A stretch of DNA of 6,664 nucleotides, from assembly GCA_009919445.1 (NCBI GenBank), contig RGBY01000141.1:1-6664 (forward strand), written 5' to 3'. The DNA comes from Planctomycetia bacterium (GTDB lineage: Bacteria; Planctomycetota; Planctomycetia; Pirellulales; UBA1268). The position numbers and the translations under genes were made by a program. The notes under the pieces were generated by a model. It saw only the letters and a program-made list of their open reading frames with translations, ran no database searches and was not told where the DNA came from. This document shows positions 6,007 through 6,664 of this stretch, piece by piece; within the stretch, counting starts at the first letter, position 1, and the number at the start of each line of letters is the position of its first letter.

Positions 6007-6184
6007 CTGAGCGATCAGTGCTGAGACGGCGAGATGAGGTGGACGGGGGAACGAGGCACCCCCGCAAGAAGGCGGCGGTCGGGTACGATAACGGAAGCAG
6101 ATCTCAGCAGGACAGACACACTCGTCTTAGTGGCCACCTGCCGTTTGGGTGTCGTTCCTTTTCTTTCGCATCACCGAATGAAGC

Positions 6185-6664
6185 ATGCCAACACTCGCCC
6201 CCGATGACTTCTGGTCGGCTCTGGCATCGAGTCGGCTTCTCCCGGCTGAACAGGTGCCCCAGATTCGCGAAGTCTGTGAAACTGCAACACGTGGGGTTGC
6301 AGACACGCCGGAAAAGCAGACCGCAGCAGCCGCGCAGTGGTTGGTTCAGCAGCGACTGCTGTCGCTCTGGCAGGCGAAACGACTTGTCCGCAGCAGCGAG
6401 GGATCTTTTTTTGTAGGTGAGTATCGGCTGCTCGATCGGCTTGAAAACCCTGCTACGGGGGTCTTCTTTCGTGGGCGGCATGATCCCAGCAAACGGGCCG
6501 TTGCCCTGGTGCCGCTGGACCGTGCTGCCTGCCAGCGAGTGGAAGTTTGGACTGAGGTTGTCCGCCGGACTGAGCGAGCCGCGGCAACAACCGATCCGGT
6601 CCTTTCTCGGACCTGGGCGATCGAAGATGCCACCAGCGGACGGTTTGTGGTTTGTGAGAGCATT
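6185..6664 (+). CDS. Planctomycete Ser/Thr protein-kinase-like protein, N-terminus (3' partial, possible pseudokinase)
   Basis: The frame is open from ATG 6185 to the right edge, giving 160 residues. A TGA at 6179-6181 in the same frame makes this the first possible Met, although the ribosome binding site (GAAG) is weak. Residues 8-20 (DFWSALASSRLLP) and 51-68 (QWLVQQRLLSLWQAKRLV) match the helical prefix common in planctomycete kinases, of the form 'FW..L..S.LL' then 'WLV....LT.WQA..LL'. SFFVGEYRLLDRL (74-86) corresponds to the start of the kinase N-lobe. The following stretch should carry a GxGxxG loop but reads ENPATGVFFRGRH (87-99), and the VAIK-type strand reads RAVALVPL (104-111) with no lysine. 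The catalytic loop and DFG lie beyond the window. I infer a kinase-like fold that may not phosphorylate; a divergent active kinase cannot be excluded from this fragment. Confidence 0.7.
   Translation, partial: MPTLAPDDFWSALASSRLLPAEQVPQIREVCETATRGVADTPEKQTAAAAQWLVQQRLLSLWQAKRLVRSSEGSFFVGEYRLLDRLENPATGVFFRGRHDPSKRAVALVPLDRAACQRVEVWTEVVRRTERAAATTDPVLSRTWAIEDATSGRFVVCESI

Larger units (their letters stand above)
5826..6184. promoter_or_regulatory. Divergent intergenic region between gdh and the kinase-like gene
   Basis: These 359 bases separate two genes transcribed away from each other and must contain both promoters. No clear sigma-70 pair stands out on either strand. A TACGAT at 6084-6089 has no matching -35. 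Structured elements are a 14-base tandem duplication (5871-5898) and overlapping inverted repeats (5968-6006); GTGGCCAC at 6130-6137 is a short palindrome. An open plus-strand frame running through it shows no domain and I do not call it a gene. Confidence 0.6.

Noticed and set aside
6084..6089. TACGAT as a -10 box for the kinase-like gene
   Set aside because: No -35-like hexamer stands 16-18 bases upstream, and in GC-rich DNA a single hexamer is not evidence.
5862..6416. A 184-codon plus-strand open frame across the gdh/kinase divergent region
   Set aside because: It runs through the tandem duplication and overlaps the kinase-like gene in another frame; no domain is seen.

Overview
The window looks like chromosomal DNA of a member of the Planctomycetota, probably a Pirellula-like lineage. 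This rests on three things: the N-terminal layout of the kinase-like gene at the right edge, the cytochrome b fused to a two-haem cytochrome c, and the moderately GC-rich coding style. The placement comes from recognising protein features; no search was run.

Left part, plus strand. A DHH/DHHA1 phosphoesterase (NrnA-like nanoRNase/pAp phosphatase type) enters from the left edge without its N-terminus and ends at 815. After a 130-base gap, a Rieske iron-sulfur protein (946-1506) overlaps by ATGA a 692-residue cytochrome b (1503-3581) whose C-terminal third carries two CXXCH haem c sites. Together these two genes could encode a complete quinol:cytochrome c oxidoreductase core in two polypeptides: Rieske cluster, haems bL and bH, and a dihaem c arm in place of a separate cytochrome c1.

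Centre. A hairpin follows the cytochrome b stop. A 457-base non-coding stretch (3582-4038) then separates two convergent transcription units. It holds a small family of repeats: two identical 22-base hairpin-forming segments and three copies of a GCCGCGAGCGGACAG-type module, with complementary ends between the two kinds of segment.

Right part, minus strand. A glutamate dehydrogenase (start best placed at 5825, not at the longer open frame's 5981) is followed, with an ATGA overlap, by a stand-alone cyclic-nucleotide-binding-fold protein (4593-4039). The two are probably translationally coupled, which suggests the small protein serves the same nitrogen/carbon node or is at least co-expressed with it.

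Right edge. A 359-base divergent intergenic region (5826-6184) contains a 14-base tandem duplication and two mutually exclusive hairpins. A plus-strand gene then starts at 6185 and runs off the window. Its first 160 residues look like the N-terminus of planctomycete Ser/Thr protein-kinase-like proteins, but the glycine loop and the VAIK lysine are not recognisable, so it may be a pseudokinase.

I see no RNA gene, insertion sequence, CRISPR array or defence system. The most interesting items are the fused b-c subunit with its unusual Rieske partner, the intergenic repeat family, the coupled cNMP-fold protein and the degenerate kinase.
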